From Pseudomonas alcaligenes (GTDB taxonomy: Bacteria > Pseudomonadota > Gammaproteobacteria > Pseudomonadales > Pseudomonadaceae): a stretch of DNA of 64,000 nucleotides. The position numbers and the translations under genes are program-made. The notes under the pieces were generated by a model, which was given only the letters and a program-made list of their open reading frames with translations, had not been told where the DNA came from and made no database searches. Shown piece by piece: positions 7,439 through 16,317 of the stretch. The DNA is taken from the NCBI RefSeq assembly GCF_014490745.1, contig NZ_LZEU01000001.1:558001-622000 (forward strand), written 5' to 3'. Numbering within the stretch: the first letter of the stretch is position 1; each line of letters starts with the position of its first letter.

Positions 7439-10084
7439 TCAGCAATCCAGCGGGTTGGCTTTGTCGGGGTTGAGCCCGAATTTGACGATGGCCTCGGCCA
7501 CCACCTTGGCGTCGATCTCGCCGCGCTCGGCCAGGGCTTCCAGGGCGGTCAGCGCCACCCAGTAGCGATCCACCTCGAAGAAGTGGCGCAGTTTCTGCCG
7601 CGAGTCGCTGCGGCCGAAGCCGTCGGTGCCCAGCACCTTGTATTCCTTGCTCGGTACCCACTGGCGGATCTGCTCGGCGTACAGCTTCATGTAGTCGGTG
7701 CTGGCGATTACCGGGCCCTTGCGCCCGGACAGGCACTGCTCGACGTAGCTCTGCTGCGGCTTCTGCCCCGGATGCAGGCGGTTGCGGCGTTCCACGGCCA
7801 GGCCGTCGCGGCGCAGCTCGTTGAAGCTCGGCACGCTCCACACATCGGCGCCGATGTTGAACTCGTCGCGCAGGATCTTCGCCGCCTCGCGCACTTCGCG
7901 CAGGATGGTGCCCGAACCGAGCAGCTGCACGTGATGGGCGGCTTCCTTCTTGTCTTCCTCGAGCAGGTACATGCCCTTGATGATGCCTTCCTCGACCCCG
8001 GCCGGCATGGCGGGCTGGGCGTAGGCTTCGTTCATCACGGTGATGTAGTAGAAGACGTCCTGCTGCTGCTCGGTCATCTTGTGGATGCCGTCGCGGATGA
8101 TCACCGCCAGCTCGTAGGCGTAGGTCGGGTCGAAGGTGCGGCAGTTGGGAATGGTCGCGGCGAGGATGTGGCTGTGGCCGTCCTCATGCTGCAGGCCTTC
8201 GCCGTTCAGTGTGGTGCGCCCGGCGGTGCCGCCGATCAGGAAGCCGCGGGCACGGCTGTCGCCGGCGGCCCAGGCCAGGTCGCCGATGCGCTGGAAGCCG
8301 AACATCGAATAGAAGATGTAGAACGGCAGCATCGGCTGGTTGTGCGTGGAGTACGAGGTGCCGGCGGCGATCCAGCTGGACATGGCGCCGGCCTCGTTGA
8401 TGCCTTCCTCGAGGATCTGGCCCTTCTTGTCCTCGCGGTAGAACATCACCTGATCCTTGTCGACCGGCTCGTACAGCTGGCCGACCGAGGAGTAGATGCC
8501 GAGCTGGCGGAACATGCCTTCCATACCGAAGGTGCGCGCCTCGTCCGGCACGATGGGCACGATGCGCTGGCCCAGCTCCTTGTCCTTGACCAGCTGCGAG
8601 AGGATGCGCACGAAGGCCATGGTGGTGGAGATGTCGCGGTCACCGGTGCCGTCGAGGATGGCCTTGAGGGTTTCCAGCGGCGGGGTGGGGATGCTGAAGC
8701 TCTGCGCGCGGCGCTGCGGCACGAAGCCGCCGAGCTTGTCGCGGCGTTCCTGCAGGTAGCGCGCTTCGGCGCTGCCCGGCTCGGGTTTGACGAAGGGCAG
8801 GTTCTCCAGCTCGTCGTCCTTGACCGGGATGTCGAAGCGGTCGCGGAATTTCTTCAGGCTGTCGACATCGACCTTCTTGGTGTTGTGCGCGGTGTTCTTC
8901 GCTTCGCCCGCGCCGGTACCGTAGCCCTTGATGGTCTTGGCCAGCACCACGGTCGGCTGGCCCTGGTGGTTGACCGCCTGGTGGTAGGCTGCATACATCT
9001 TGTAGGGGTCGTGGCCGCCGCGGTTGAGGTTCCAGATTTCCTGGTCGGACAGATCCTTGACCATCTCCTTCAGCTCGGGGCTGTTGAAGAAGTGCTCGCG
9101 GACGAACGCGCCGTCCTTGGCCTTGTAGTTCTGGTAGTCGCCGTCGATCACCTCGTCCATGCGCCGTTGCAGGATGCCGTCGACGTCCTTGGCCAGCAGC
9201 GGATCCCAGAAGCGGCCCCAGACCACCTTGTTGACGTTCCACTCGGCGCCGCGGAACACGCCTTCGAGTTCCTGGATGATCTTGCCGTTGCCGCGCACCG
9301 GGCCGTCCAGGCGTTGCAGGTTGCAGTTGATCACGAAGATCAGGTTGTCCAGCTTTTCGCGGCCGGCCAGGGAGATCGCGCCGAGGGATTCCGGCTCGTC
9401 GCATTCGCCGTCACCCATGAAGCACCAGACCTTCTGCTTGCCGGCGGGGATGAAGCCGCGGCTTTCCAGGTACTTCATGAAGCGCGCCTGGTAGATCGCC
9501 TGGATCGGGCCGAGGCCCATCGACACGGTGGGGAACTGCCAGAAGTCCGGCATCAGCCAGGGGTGCGGGTAGGAGGACAGGCCGTTGCCGTCCACTTCCT
9601 GGCGGAAGTTGTTCATCTGCTCTTCGCTGATGCGCCCTTCCATGAAGGCGCGGGCGTAGACGCCGGGGGAGGCGTGGCCCTGGAAGAAGATCAGGTCGCC
9701 GCCGTGTTCCTCGGTCGGCGCCTGGAAGAAGTAGTTGAAGCCGATGTCGTACAGGGTTGCCGAGGAGGCGAAGCTGGAGATGTGGCCGCCCAGATCCGGG
9801 TCTTTCAGGTTGGTGCGCATCACCATGGCCAGCGCGTTCCAGCGCACCAGCGAGCGGATGCGCCGCTCCATGAACAGGTCGCCGGGCATGCGTGCCTCAT
9901 GGCCGACCGGAATGGTGTTGCGGTAGGGCGTGGTGATCGCATAGGGCAGCTGGGTGCCGCTGCGGGTGGCCAGTTCACCCATGCGGGTCAATAGATAGTG
10001 GGCGCGCTTTTCGCCCTCCTGGTCGAGAACGGATTCCAGGGCGTCCAGCCACTCCTGGGTTTCGACGGGATCGAGGTCTTGCAT
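7439..10084 (-). CDS. aceE: Pyruvate dehydrogenase E1 component
   Basis: The homodimeric thiamine-diphosphate E1 enzyme decarboxylates pyruvate and reductively acetylates the lipoyl groups of AceF. The 881-residue length is normal for the proteobacterial AceE family. The ThDP-binding motif runs from GDGECDEPE to VINCN, and AceE-typical segments such as IFFQGHASPGVYARAF and GEGLQHEDGHSHI are present. ATG 10084 has a GGAG site 10 bases upstream. It is first in the aceEF operon and divergent from glnE; the shared upstream region has two matching palindromes (10192-10206 and 10245-10257) that are candidates for its operator. Confidence 0.97.
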   Translation of the reverse strand: MQDLDPVETQEWLDALESVLDQEGEKRAHYLLTRMGELATRSGTQLPYAITTPYRNTIPVGHEARMPGDLFMERRIRSLVRWNALAMVMRTNLKDPDLGGHISSFASSATLYDIGFNYFFQAPTEEHGGDLIFFQGHASPGVYARAFMEGRISEEQMNNFRQEVDGNGLSSYPHPWLMPDFWQFPTVSMGLGPIQAIYQARFMKYLESRGFIPAGKQKVWCFMGDGECDEPESLGAISLAGREKLDNLIFVINCNLQRLDGPVRGNGKIIQELEGVFRGAEWNVNKVVWGRFWDPLLAKDVDGILQRRMDEVIDGDYQNYKAKDGAFVREHFFNSPELKEMVKDLSDQEIWNLNRGGHDPYKMYAAYHQAVNHQGQPTVVLAKTIKGYGTGAGEAKNTAHNTKKVDVDSLKKFRDRFDIPVKDDELENLPFVKPEPGSAEARYLQERRDKLGGFVPQRRAQSFSIPTPPLETLKAILDGTGDRDISTTMAFVRILSQLVKDKELGQRIVPIVPDEARTFGMEGMFRQLGIYSSVGQLYEPVDKDQVMFYREDKKGQILEEGINEAGAMSSWIAAGTSYSTHNQPMLPFYIFYSMFGFQRIGDLAWAAGDSRARGFLIGGTAGRTTLNGEGLQHEDGHSHILAATIPNCRTFDPTYAYELAVIIRDGIHKMTEQQQDVFYYITVMNEAYAQPAMPAGVEEGIIKGMYLLEEDKKEAAHHVQLLGSGTILREVREAAKILRDEFNIGADVWSVPSFNELRRDGLAVERRNRLHPGQKPQQSYVEQCLSGRKGPVIASTDYMKLYAEQIRQWVPSKEYKVLGTDGFGRSDSRQKLRHFFEVDRYWVALTALEALAERGEIDAKVVAEAIVKFGLNPDKANPLDC

Positions 10085-10191
10085 GGCTTGCTCCAGGGCG
10101 GAAAGGCTTCCAGAATCGAAAGCCTGGGCTCGTGCACGCTTTTTGGGCGGGCAGCATGAAGTCGTTATTGGCCGGGGTTCGACCGGCTGTC

Positions 10192-10257
10192 TGTAGTTTT
10201 ACTACAAAAAGACGACTGGCGCAGCGCCTGGGACACAATCTTTAGTAGTAAAACTAC
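10192..10257. promoter_or_regulatory. Twin operator-like palindromes between aceE and glnE
   Basis: Two copies of the dyad GTAGT-N3-ACTAC occur at 10192-10206 (extended to TGTAGT-TTT-ACTACA) and 10245-10257 (GTAGT-AAA-ACTAC). Their centres are 52 bases apart, about five helical turns, which would suit cooperative binding or looping by a dimeric regulator. The short half-sites and 3-base centre resemble operators of FadR-type GntR regulators, the class that includes E. coli PdhR, but the actual regulator is not identified. Given the position, aceEF is the more likely target, though glnE starts only 70 bases away. Confidence 0.6.
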
Positions 10258-10326
10258 ATTGCCTGAACGCTGGAACGCGTCTCCTGCCAGTGGCATGCGG
10301 CGCCTTTCCGCCCCCAAGGATAGACC

Positions 10327-13233
10327 ATGAGCCTGCCGCCACTGGCCGCCCTGCCGACCGTTTTGCTTCCCCTTGCCGACCGCAGCGATGCCCTGCCGTT
10401 GCCCGCCGACTGGCCGGCCGCCCGCCGCGAAACCCTGCGCCGGGTGTGCGCCGCCAGTGACTTCGTCTTCGAGCAGGCGCAGCGCGATGCCGAGCTGCTG
10501 CCGAGCCTGGCCGGCAGCGGCGAACTGGAGCGCAGCTTCGCGGCCGGCGAGCTGCGCGACAGCCTGCTGGCGCTGCTGGCCGAGTGCCCGGACGAGGACG
10601 AGCTGGGTCGGCGCCTGCGCCGCTTCCGCAACCGCCAGCAGGTGCGCATCATCTGGCGCGACATCAGCCGCCAGGCCGACCTGGCGGAAACCTGTCGCGA
10701 TCTTTCCGACCTGGCCGATGCCTGCATCGACCTGGCCTACCACTGGCTCTACCCGCGCCACTGCGAGCAGTTCGGCACGCCCATCGGCCGCCGCAGCGGC
10801 ACGGCGCAGCACATGGTGATTCTCGGCATGGGCAAGCTCGGTGCCCACGAGCTGAACCTGTCGTCCGACATCGACCTGATCTTCGGCTACCCCGAAGGGG
10901 GCGAGACCGAGGGGGTCAAGCGTTCGCTGGACAACCAGGAGTTCTTCATCCGCCTCGGCCAGCGGCTGATCAAGGCGCTGGACCCGATCACTGCCGAAGG
11001 CTTCGTGTTCCGCGTCGACATGCGCCTGCGCCCCTATGGCTCGGCCGGTGCCCTGGTGCTCAGCTTCAATGCCCTGGAGCAGTACTACCAGGATCAGGGC
11101 CGCGACTGGGAACGCTACGCCATGATCAAGGCGCGCGTGGTCGGCGGCGACCAGGCCGCCGGCAAGCAGCTGCTGGAGATGCTGCGGCCGTTCGTCTACC
11201 GGCGTTACCTGGACTTTTCCGCCATCGAGGCGCTGCGCGCGATGAAGCTGCTGATCCAGCAGGAAGTGCGGCGCAAGGGCATGGCCGGCAACATCAAGCT
11301 GGGCTCCGGCGGCATCCGCGAGGTGGAGTTCATCGCCCAGGCCTTCCAGCTGATCCACGGCGGTCGCGACCTCAGCCTGCAGCAGCGGCCGCTGCTCAAG
11401 GTGCTGGCCACCCTCGAAGGTCAGGGCTACCTGCCGCCGCCGGTCATCGCCGAGATGAAGGAGGGCTACGAATTCCTGCGCTATGTCGAGCACGCCCTGC
11501 AGGCCATCGGTGACCGGCAGACGCAGATGCTTCCGGACAGCGAGCAGGATCGCGCGCGGGTCGCGCTGATCATGGGCTTCGACAACTGGGAGGCGTTCCA
11601 CGAGCAGCTGATGGCTTGGCGCGGGCGCATCGAATGGCACTTCCGCCAGGTGATCGCCGACCCGGACGAGGAAGAGGGCGCCGAGGTCGAGCTGTGCGTC
11701 GGCAGCGAATGGCTGCCGCTGTGGGAAGAGGCGCTGGACGAGGAAATGGCCGGGCGCCAGCTGGCCGAGGCCGGCTTTGCCGAGCCGGCGGCCGCGCTCA
11801 AGCGGCTGATCGACCTGCGCGGTGGCTCGCAGGTGCGCACCATGCAGCGCCTCGGCCGCGAGCGCCTGGATGCCTTTATCCCGCGCCTGCTGACGCAGAC
11901 CGTGGAACAGGCCAACCCGGACTTGGTGCTGGAGCGCGTGCTGCCGCTGGTGGAAGCGGTGGCGCGGCGCTCTGCCTACCTGGTGCTGCTCACCGAGAAC
12001 CCGCTGGCGCTCAAGCGCCTGCTCACCCTGTGCGCGGCCAGCCCGTGGATCGCCGAGCAGATCAGCCGCTTCCCGCTGCTGCTTGACGAGCTGCTCAACG
12101 AAGGCCGCTTGTTCAGCCCGCCGCAGGCGCCGGAACTGGCCGCCGAGTTGCGCGAGCGACTCACCAGGATTCCCGAGGACGACCTGGAACAGCAGATGGA
12201 GGCCCTGCGTCACTTCAAGCTGGCCCATGGCCTGCGCGTGGCTGCTTCGGAGATCGCCGGCACTCTGCCGCTGATGAAGGTCTCCGATTACCTGACCTGG
12301 CTGGCCGAGGCGATTCTCGACCAGGTGCTGGCCCTGGCCTGGCGCCAGACCGTGGCCAAGCATGGCACGCCGCGCCGTGCCGACGGCGGCCTGTGCGCTC
12401 CGGACTTCATCATCGTCGGCTACGGCAAGGTCGGCGGCCTGGAGCTGGGCCATGGTTCCGATCTCGACCTGGTGTTTATCCACGACGGCGACTCCCAGGC
12501 CGAGACCGATGGCGCCAAGCCGATCGACGGCACCCAGTTCTTCGCCCGCCTGGGCCAGCGCATCATCCACCTGCTGACCACCCAGACCACTTCCGGGCAG
12601 CTCTACGAGGTGGATATGCGCCTGCGCCCGTCCGGTGCCGCCGGCCTGCTGGTCAGCTCTCTCGGCGCCTTTGAGCGTTACCAGGAGAGCGAGGCCTGGA
12701 CCTGGGAACACCAGGCCCTGGTGCGCGCCCGCGTGCTGGTCGGCTGCCCGCGGGTCGGTGCTGCCTTCGAGCAGGTGCGCGCCGCCGTGCTCGGTCGTGA
12801 GCGTGATCTGGACAAGCTGCGCGCCGAGGTCAGCGAGATGCGCGCGAAGATGCGCGACAACCTTGGCAGCCCGGCCACCGCTGCCGGCACGGCGGCCAAT
12901 GCCTTCGATCCGGCGACTTCCTTCGATCTGAAGCAGGACGCCGGAGGTATCGTCGATATTGAATTTATGGTGCAATACGCGGCCCTGGCGTGGTCGCGGC
13001 AGCACCCCGAACTGCACCGCTACACCGACAATATCCGCATCCTCGACGGTCTGCGCGATGTCGGGCTGATGCCCGCCGCCGACGTCGAGTTGCTGCAGGA
13101 GGCCTACAAGGCCTACCGCGCCGCTGCCCATCGGCAGGCGCTGCAGAAACAGCCGGGCAAGGTCGGTGGCGAACAGTTTGCCGCCGAGCGCCGCAGCGTG
13201 ATGCGCCTGTGGCGCGAGCTGGGCTTGAACTGA
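10327..13233 (+). CDS. glnE: Bifunctional glutamine synthetase adenylyltransferase/adenylyl-removing enzyme
   Basis: Adds and removes AMP on glutamine synthetase in response to PII protein, tuning nitrogen assimilation. The 968-residue protein has the two expected nucleotidyltransferase domains. The N-terminal de-adenylylation half carries GMGKLGAHELNLSSDIDL, and the C-terminal adenylylation half carries GYGKVGGLELGHGSDLDL, each with the GS-x-DxD metal-binding pattern. Helical regulatory segments lie between and after them. ATG 10327 gives the standard N-terminus. It is followed after about 60 bases by ilvE, as in P. aeruginosa. Confidence 0.97.
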   Translation: MSLPPLAALPTVLLPLADRSDALPLPADWPAARRETLRRVCAASDFVFEQAQRDAELLPSLAGSGELERSFAAGELRDSLLALLAECPDEDELGRRLRRFRNRQQVRIIWRDISRQADLAETCRDLSDLADACIDLAYHWLYPRHCEQFGTPIGRRSGTAQHMVILGMGKLGAHELNLSSDIDLIFGYPEGGETEGVKRSLDNQEFFIRLGQRLIKALDPITAEGFVFRVDMRLRPYGSAGALVLSFNALEQYYQDQGRDWERYAMIKARVVGGDQAAGKQLLEMLRPFVYRRYLDFSAIEALRAMKLLIQQEVRRKGMAGNIKLGSGGIREVEFIAQAFQLIHGGRDLSLQQRPLLKVLATLEGQGYLPPPVIAEMKEGYEFLRYVEHALQAIGDRQTQMLPDSEQDRARVALIMGFDNWEAFHEQLMAWRGRIEWHFRQVIADPDEEEGAEVELCVGSEWLPLWEEALDEEMAGRQLAEAGFAEPAAALKRLIDLRGGSQVRTMQRLGRERLDAFIPRLLTQTVEQANPDLVLERVLPLVEAVARRSAYLVLLTENPLALKRLLTLCAASPWIAEQISRFPLLLDELLNEGRLFSPPQAPELAAELRERLTRIPEDDLEQQMEALRHFKLAHGLRVAASEIAGTLPLMKVSDYLTWLAEAILDQVLALAWRQTVAKHGTPRRADGGLCAPDFIIVGYGKVGGLELGHGSDLDLVFIHDGDSQAETDGAKPIDGTQFFARLGQRIIHLLTTQTTSGQLYEVDMRLRPSGAAGLLVSSLGAFERYQESEAWTWEHQALVRARVLVGCPRVGAAFEQVRAAVLGRERDLDKLRAEVSEMRAKMRDNLGSPATAAGTAANAFDPATSFDLKQDAGGIVDIEFMVQYAALAWSRQHPELHRYTDNIRILDGLRDVGLMPAADVELLQEAYKAYRAAAHRQALQKQPGKVGGEQFAAERRSVMRLWRELGLN

Positions 13234-13296
13234 GCAGTGCGCGGCAGTCGCCGCAACGAATTGATGACCGAGACGAACAGTGAGGAGCAGGCAACG

Positions 13297-14220
13297 ATGT
13301 CGATGGCCGACCGTGATGGCGTGATCTGGTATGACGGCAAGCTGGTGGAATGGCGCAGCGCCACTACCCATGTGCTGACCCACACCCTGCACTACGGCAT
13401 GGGCGTGTTCGAGGGCGTGCGTGCCTACAACACCCCACAGGGCACCGCCATCTTCCGCCTGCAGGCCCACACCGACCGCCTGTTCGACTCGGCCCACATC
13501 ATGGGCATGAAGATCCCGTTCACCAAGGACGAGATCAACGAAGCCACCCGCGCCGCCGTGCGCGAGAACAACCTGGAAACCGCCTACATCCGTCCGATGG
13601 TGTTCTACGGATCGGAAGCCATGGGCCTGCGCGCCACCGGCCTGAAGACCCAGGTGATCGTCGGGGCCTGGCACTGGGGCGCCTACATGGGCGAAGAGGC
13701 GCTGCAGAAGGGCATCAAGGTGCGCACCAGCTCCTTCACCCGTCACCACGTCAACATCTCGATGACCCGCGCCAAGGCCAACGGCAACTACATCAACTCG
13801 ATGCTGGCCCTGCAGGAAGCCATCTCCGGCGGTGCCGACGAGGCCATGCTGCTGGATCCGGAAGGCTACGTGGCCGAGGGTTCCGGCGAGAACATCTTCC
13901 TGGTCAAGAACGGCGTGGTGTACACCCCGGAAGTGACCTCCTGCCTGAACGGCATCACCCGCGACACCATCCTGACCCTGGCCGCCGAGCTGGGCATTCA
14001 GGTGGTCGAGAAGCGCATCACCCGCGACGAGGTGTACATCGCCGACGAGGCCTTCTTCACTGGCACCGCCGCCGAAGTCACGCCGATCCGCGAAGTGGAC
14101 GGCCGTCAGATCGGCATCGGCAGCCGCGGCCCGGTTACCGAGAAGCTGCAGAAGGCCTACTTCGACCTAGTCACCGGCCAGACCGATGCCCACCCCGAGT
14201 GGCGCACCCTGGTCAAATAA
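13297..14220 (+). CDS. ilvE: Branched-chain amino acid aminotransferase
   Basis: A PLP enzyme catalysing the last step of valine, leucine and isoleucine synthesis. Starting at ATG 13297 (MSMADRDGVIWYDG) gives 307 residues, the family length, with GAGGAG about 10 bases upstream; an in-frame start 60 bases earlier would add an unconserved extension. The catalytic lysine is Lys160 in MTRAKANGNYINS, and the class IV motif around EGSGENIF is intact. A strong hairpin follows the stop codon and separates it from the LPS genes. Confidence 0.96.
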   Translation: MSMADRDGVIWYDGKLVEWRSATTHVLTHTLHYGMGVFEGVRAYNTPQGTAIFRLQAHTDRLFDSAHIMGMKIPFTKDEINEATRAAVRENNLETAYIRPMVFYGSEAMGLRATGLKTQVIVGAWHWGAYMGEEALQKGIKVRTSSFTRHHVNISMTRAKANGNYINSMLALQEAISGGADEAMLLDPEGYVAEGSGENIFLVKNGVVYTPEVTSCLNGITRDTILTLAAELGIQVVEKRITRDEVYIADEAFFTGTAAEVTPIREVDGRQIGIGSRGPVTEKLQKAYFDLVTGQTDAHPEWRTLVK

Positions 14221-14236
14221 GCTCCATTAGGTCATG

Positions 14237-14261
14237 ACAGGGAGGCGCTGCGCCTCCCTGT
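14237..14261 (+). terminator. Hairpin after ilvE, probable terminator or attenuator
   Basis: A perfect 11-bp stem (ACAGGGAGGCG / CGCCTCCCTGT) with a 3-base loop starts 16 bases after the ilvE stop codon and 18 bases before waaF. Only a short, weak T-rich stretch follows, so it may terminate partially and allow some readthrough into the LPS operon. Confidence 0.6.
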
Positions 14262-14278
14262 GCATTTCTGGAACACGC

Positions 14279-15313
14279 ATGAAGATACTGATCGTTGGGC
14301 CCAGCTGGGTCGGTGACATGGTGATGGCGCAGACCCTGTTCGTCTGCCTCAAGCAGCGTCACCCGGACTGCGAGATCGACGTGCTGGCGCCCGAGTGGAG
14401 CCGGCCGATTCTCGAGCGCATGCCCGAGGTGCGCGCGGCGCTGAGCTTCCCGCTCGGCCATGGCGTGCTGGATGTCGCCAGCCGCCGGCGCATCGGCAAG
14501 TCGCTGGCCGGCCAGTACGATCAGGCCATCCTGCTGCCCAATTCGCTGAAATCCGCCCTGGTGCCGTTCTTCGCCGATATCCCGCTGCGTACCGGCTGGA
14601 AGGGCGAGATGCGCTACGGCCTGCTCAATGACATCCGCACGCTGGACAAAGAGCGCTACCCGCTGATGATCGAGCGCTTTATGGCGCTGGCGTACGACAA
14701 GGGCGCGGAGTTGCCCAAGCCCTACCCGCAGCCGCGCCTGCAGATCGACGAAGCCAGCCGCGCCGCCGCCCTGGCCAAGTTCAATCTCAGCCTGGATCGC
14801 CCGGTGCTGGCGCTGTGCCCAGGCGCCGAGTTCGGCGAGGCCAAGCGCTGGCCGGCCGAGCACTATGCCAAGGTCGCCGAGCTGAAGATCCGCGCCGGCT
14901 GGCAGGTGTGGCTGTTCGGCTCGAAGAACGACCATGCGGGTGGCGAGGAGATTCGCAATCGCCTGATTCCCGGCCTGCGCGAGGAAGTGGTCAACCTGGC
15001 CGGGCAGACCAGCCTGGCCGAGGCCATCGACCTGATGTCCGCCGCCGGCGCCGTGGTCTCCAACGACTCCGGCCTGATGCACGTGGCCGCCGCGCTGAAC
15101 CGCCCGCTGGTGGGCGTCTACGGCTCGACGTCGCCGCAGTTCACCCCGCCGCTGGCCGACCAGGTGGAGATCGTCCGCCTGGGCCTGGACTGCAGCCCCT
15201 GCTTCGAGCGCACCTGTCGCTTCGGCCACTACAACTGCCTGCGCGAGCTCAAGCCGCGCCCGGTGATCGAGGCGCTGGATCGCCTGGTCGCCGATCCGAT
15301 CGAGGTCGAATAG
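14279..15313 (+). CDS. waaF: ADP-heptose:LPS heptosyltransferase II
   Basis: Adds the second L-glycero-D-manno-heptose to the inner LPS core, a GT9 family enzyme at the cytoplasmic face of the inner membrane. From ATG 14279 the 344 residues open with the GT9 N-terminus MKILIVGPSWVGDMVMAQ. Donor-binding motifs include PGAEFGEAKRWP and the C-terminal SNDSGLMHVAAALNRPLVG. The first base-pair-level overlap with waaC (TAGTG) shows tight translational coupling. It heads the core-assembly operon running to waaL. Confidence 0.95.
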   Translation: MKILIVGPSWVGDMVMAQTLFVCLKQRHPDCEIDVLAPEWSRPILERMPEVRAALSFPLGHGVLDVASRRRIGKSLAGQYDQAILLPNSLKSALVPFFADIPLRTGWKGEMRYGLLNDIRTLDKERYPLMIERFMALAYDKGAELPKPYPQPRLQIDEASRAAALAKFNLSLDRPVLALCPGAEFGEAKRWPAEHYAKVAELKIRAGWQVWLFGSKNDHAGGEEIRNRLIPGLREEVVNLAGQTSLAEAIDLMSAAGAVVSNDSGLMHVAAALNRPLVGVYGSTSPQFTPPLADQVEIVRLGLDCSPCFERTCRFGHYNCLRELKPRPVIEALDRLVADPIEVE

Positions 15314-16317
15314 TGCGGGTTCTGCTGATCAAGACTTCTTCGCTGGGCGACGTGATCCACACCCTGCCGGCCCTTACCGATGCGGCGCGGGCCATCCCTG
15401 GCATCCAGTTCGACTGGGTGGTGGAGGAGGGCTTCGCCGAGATTCCGGCCTGGCACCCGGCCGTGGCTCAGGTGATTCCGGTGGCGATTCGTCGCTGGCG
15501 CAAGCACCTGCTGCAGACCTGGAAGAGCGGCGAGTGGAAACGCTTCAAGCAGCGCCTGGGCGAGACCGACTACGACCTGGTGATCGACGCCCAGGGCCTG
15601 CTGAAAAGCGCCTGGCTGACCCGTTACTGCCAGGCCCTGGTGGCCGGCCTGGATCGCGACTCGGCGCGCGAGCCGATCGCCTGCCGCTTCTACGATCGTC
15701 TGTACTCGGTGCCGAAGAACCAGCATGCGCTGGAGCGCACCCGCCAGCTGTTCGCCCAGGCCCTGGGCTACAGCCTGGCAGACGGCTTCGGTGATTACGG
15801 CCTGGATCGCGCAGCCATGGCCGATGCCGCCGCGCAGCCCTATTTGCTGTTCCTGCACGGCACCACCTGGGCCAGCAAGCATTGGCCGGAAGCCGACTGG
15901 CGTGCCCTGGCCGAGCGCATGGCCGGGCAGGGCTGGGCGATCCGTCTGCCCTGGGGCAACGAGGCGGAGAAGGCCCGTGCCGAGCGCATAGTCGCCGGTC
16001 TCGACAACGCCGCCGTGCTGCCCAAGCTGAACCTGGCCGGGGTGGCCAAGGTGATCGCCGGTGCCACCGCCTGCGTGGCCGTGGACACCGGCCTCGGCCA
16101 TCTGGCCGCGGCGCTCGACGTGCCGACCCTATCCCTGTACGGCCCGACCCTGCCGGGCAAGGTCGGCGCCTATGGCCGTGGCCAGGTGCACCTGTGCGCC
16201 AGCGGCCCGCAGGCCGGCAAGGGCGACCGTAATAAACCCTGTTTCGATGGCCTCGATGCACGGCAGGTGGGCGATGCGCTGAACGCCATGCTGCTGGCGC
16301 AGCAGGAGGCGGTGTGA
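15313..16317 (+). CDS. waaC: LPS heptosyltransferase I
   Basis: Transfers the first heptose onto Kdo of lipid A-Kdo2. The GTG start at 15313 overlaps the waaF stop (TAGTG) and yields 334 residues starting VRVLLIKTSSLGDVIHTLPA, the conserved heptosyltransferase I N-terminus. The GT9 donor site appears as HGTTWASKHWPEADW and AVDTGLGHLAAALDVP. Its stop overlaps the waaG start (TGATG). Family and position make this call firm. Confidence 0.95.
   Translation: MRVLLIKTSSLGDVIHTLPALTDAARAIPGIQFDWVVEEGFAEIPAWHPAVAQVIPVAIRRWRKHLLQTWKSGEWKRFKQRLGETDYDLVIDAQGLLKSAWLTRYCQALVAGLDRDSAREPIACRFYDRLYSVPKNQHALERTRQLFAQALGYSLADGFGDYGLDRAAMADAAAQPYLLFLHGTTWASKHWPEADWRALAERMAGQGWAIRLPWGNEAEKARAERIVAGLDNAAVLPKLNLAGVAKVIAGATACVAVDTGLGHLAAALDVPTLSLYGPTLPGKVGAYGRGQVHLCASGPQAGKGDRNKPCFDGLDARQVGDALNAMLLAQQEAV

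Noticed and set aside
7583..9994. An 803-codon plus-strand frame opposite aceE
   Set aside because: Shadow frame; aceE is unmistakable on the minus strand.
13237..13296. Upstream in-frame start for ilvE
   Set aside because: It adds 20 residues not found in the 307-residue family, and the GAGGAG site serves ATG 13297.
10165..13749. A 1194-codon open frame on the minus strand across glnE and ilvE
   Set aside because: It is antisense to two well-supported genes, has the His/Gln/Leu-rich composition of GC-rich shadow frames and no recognisable domain.
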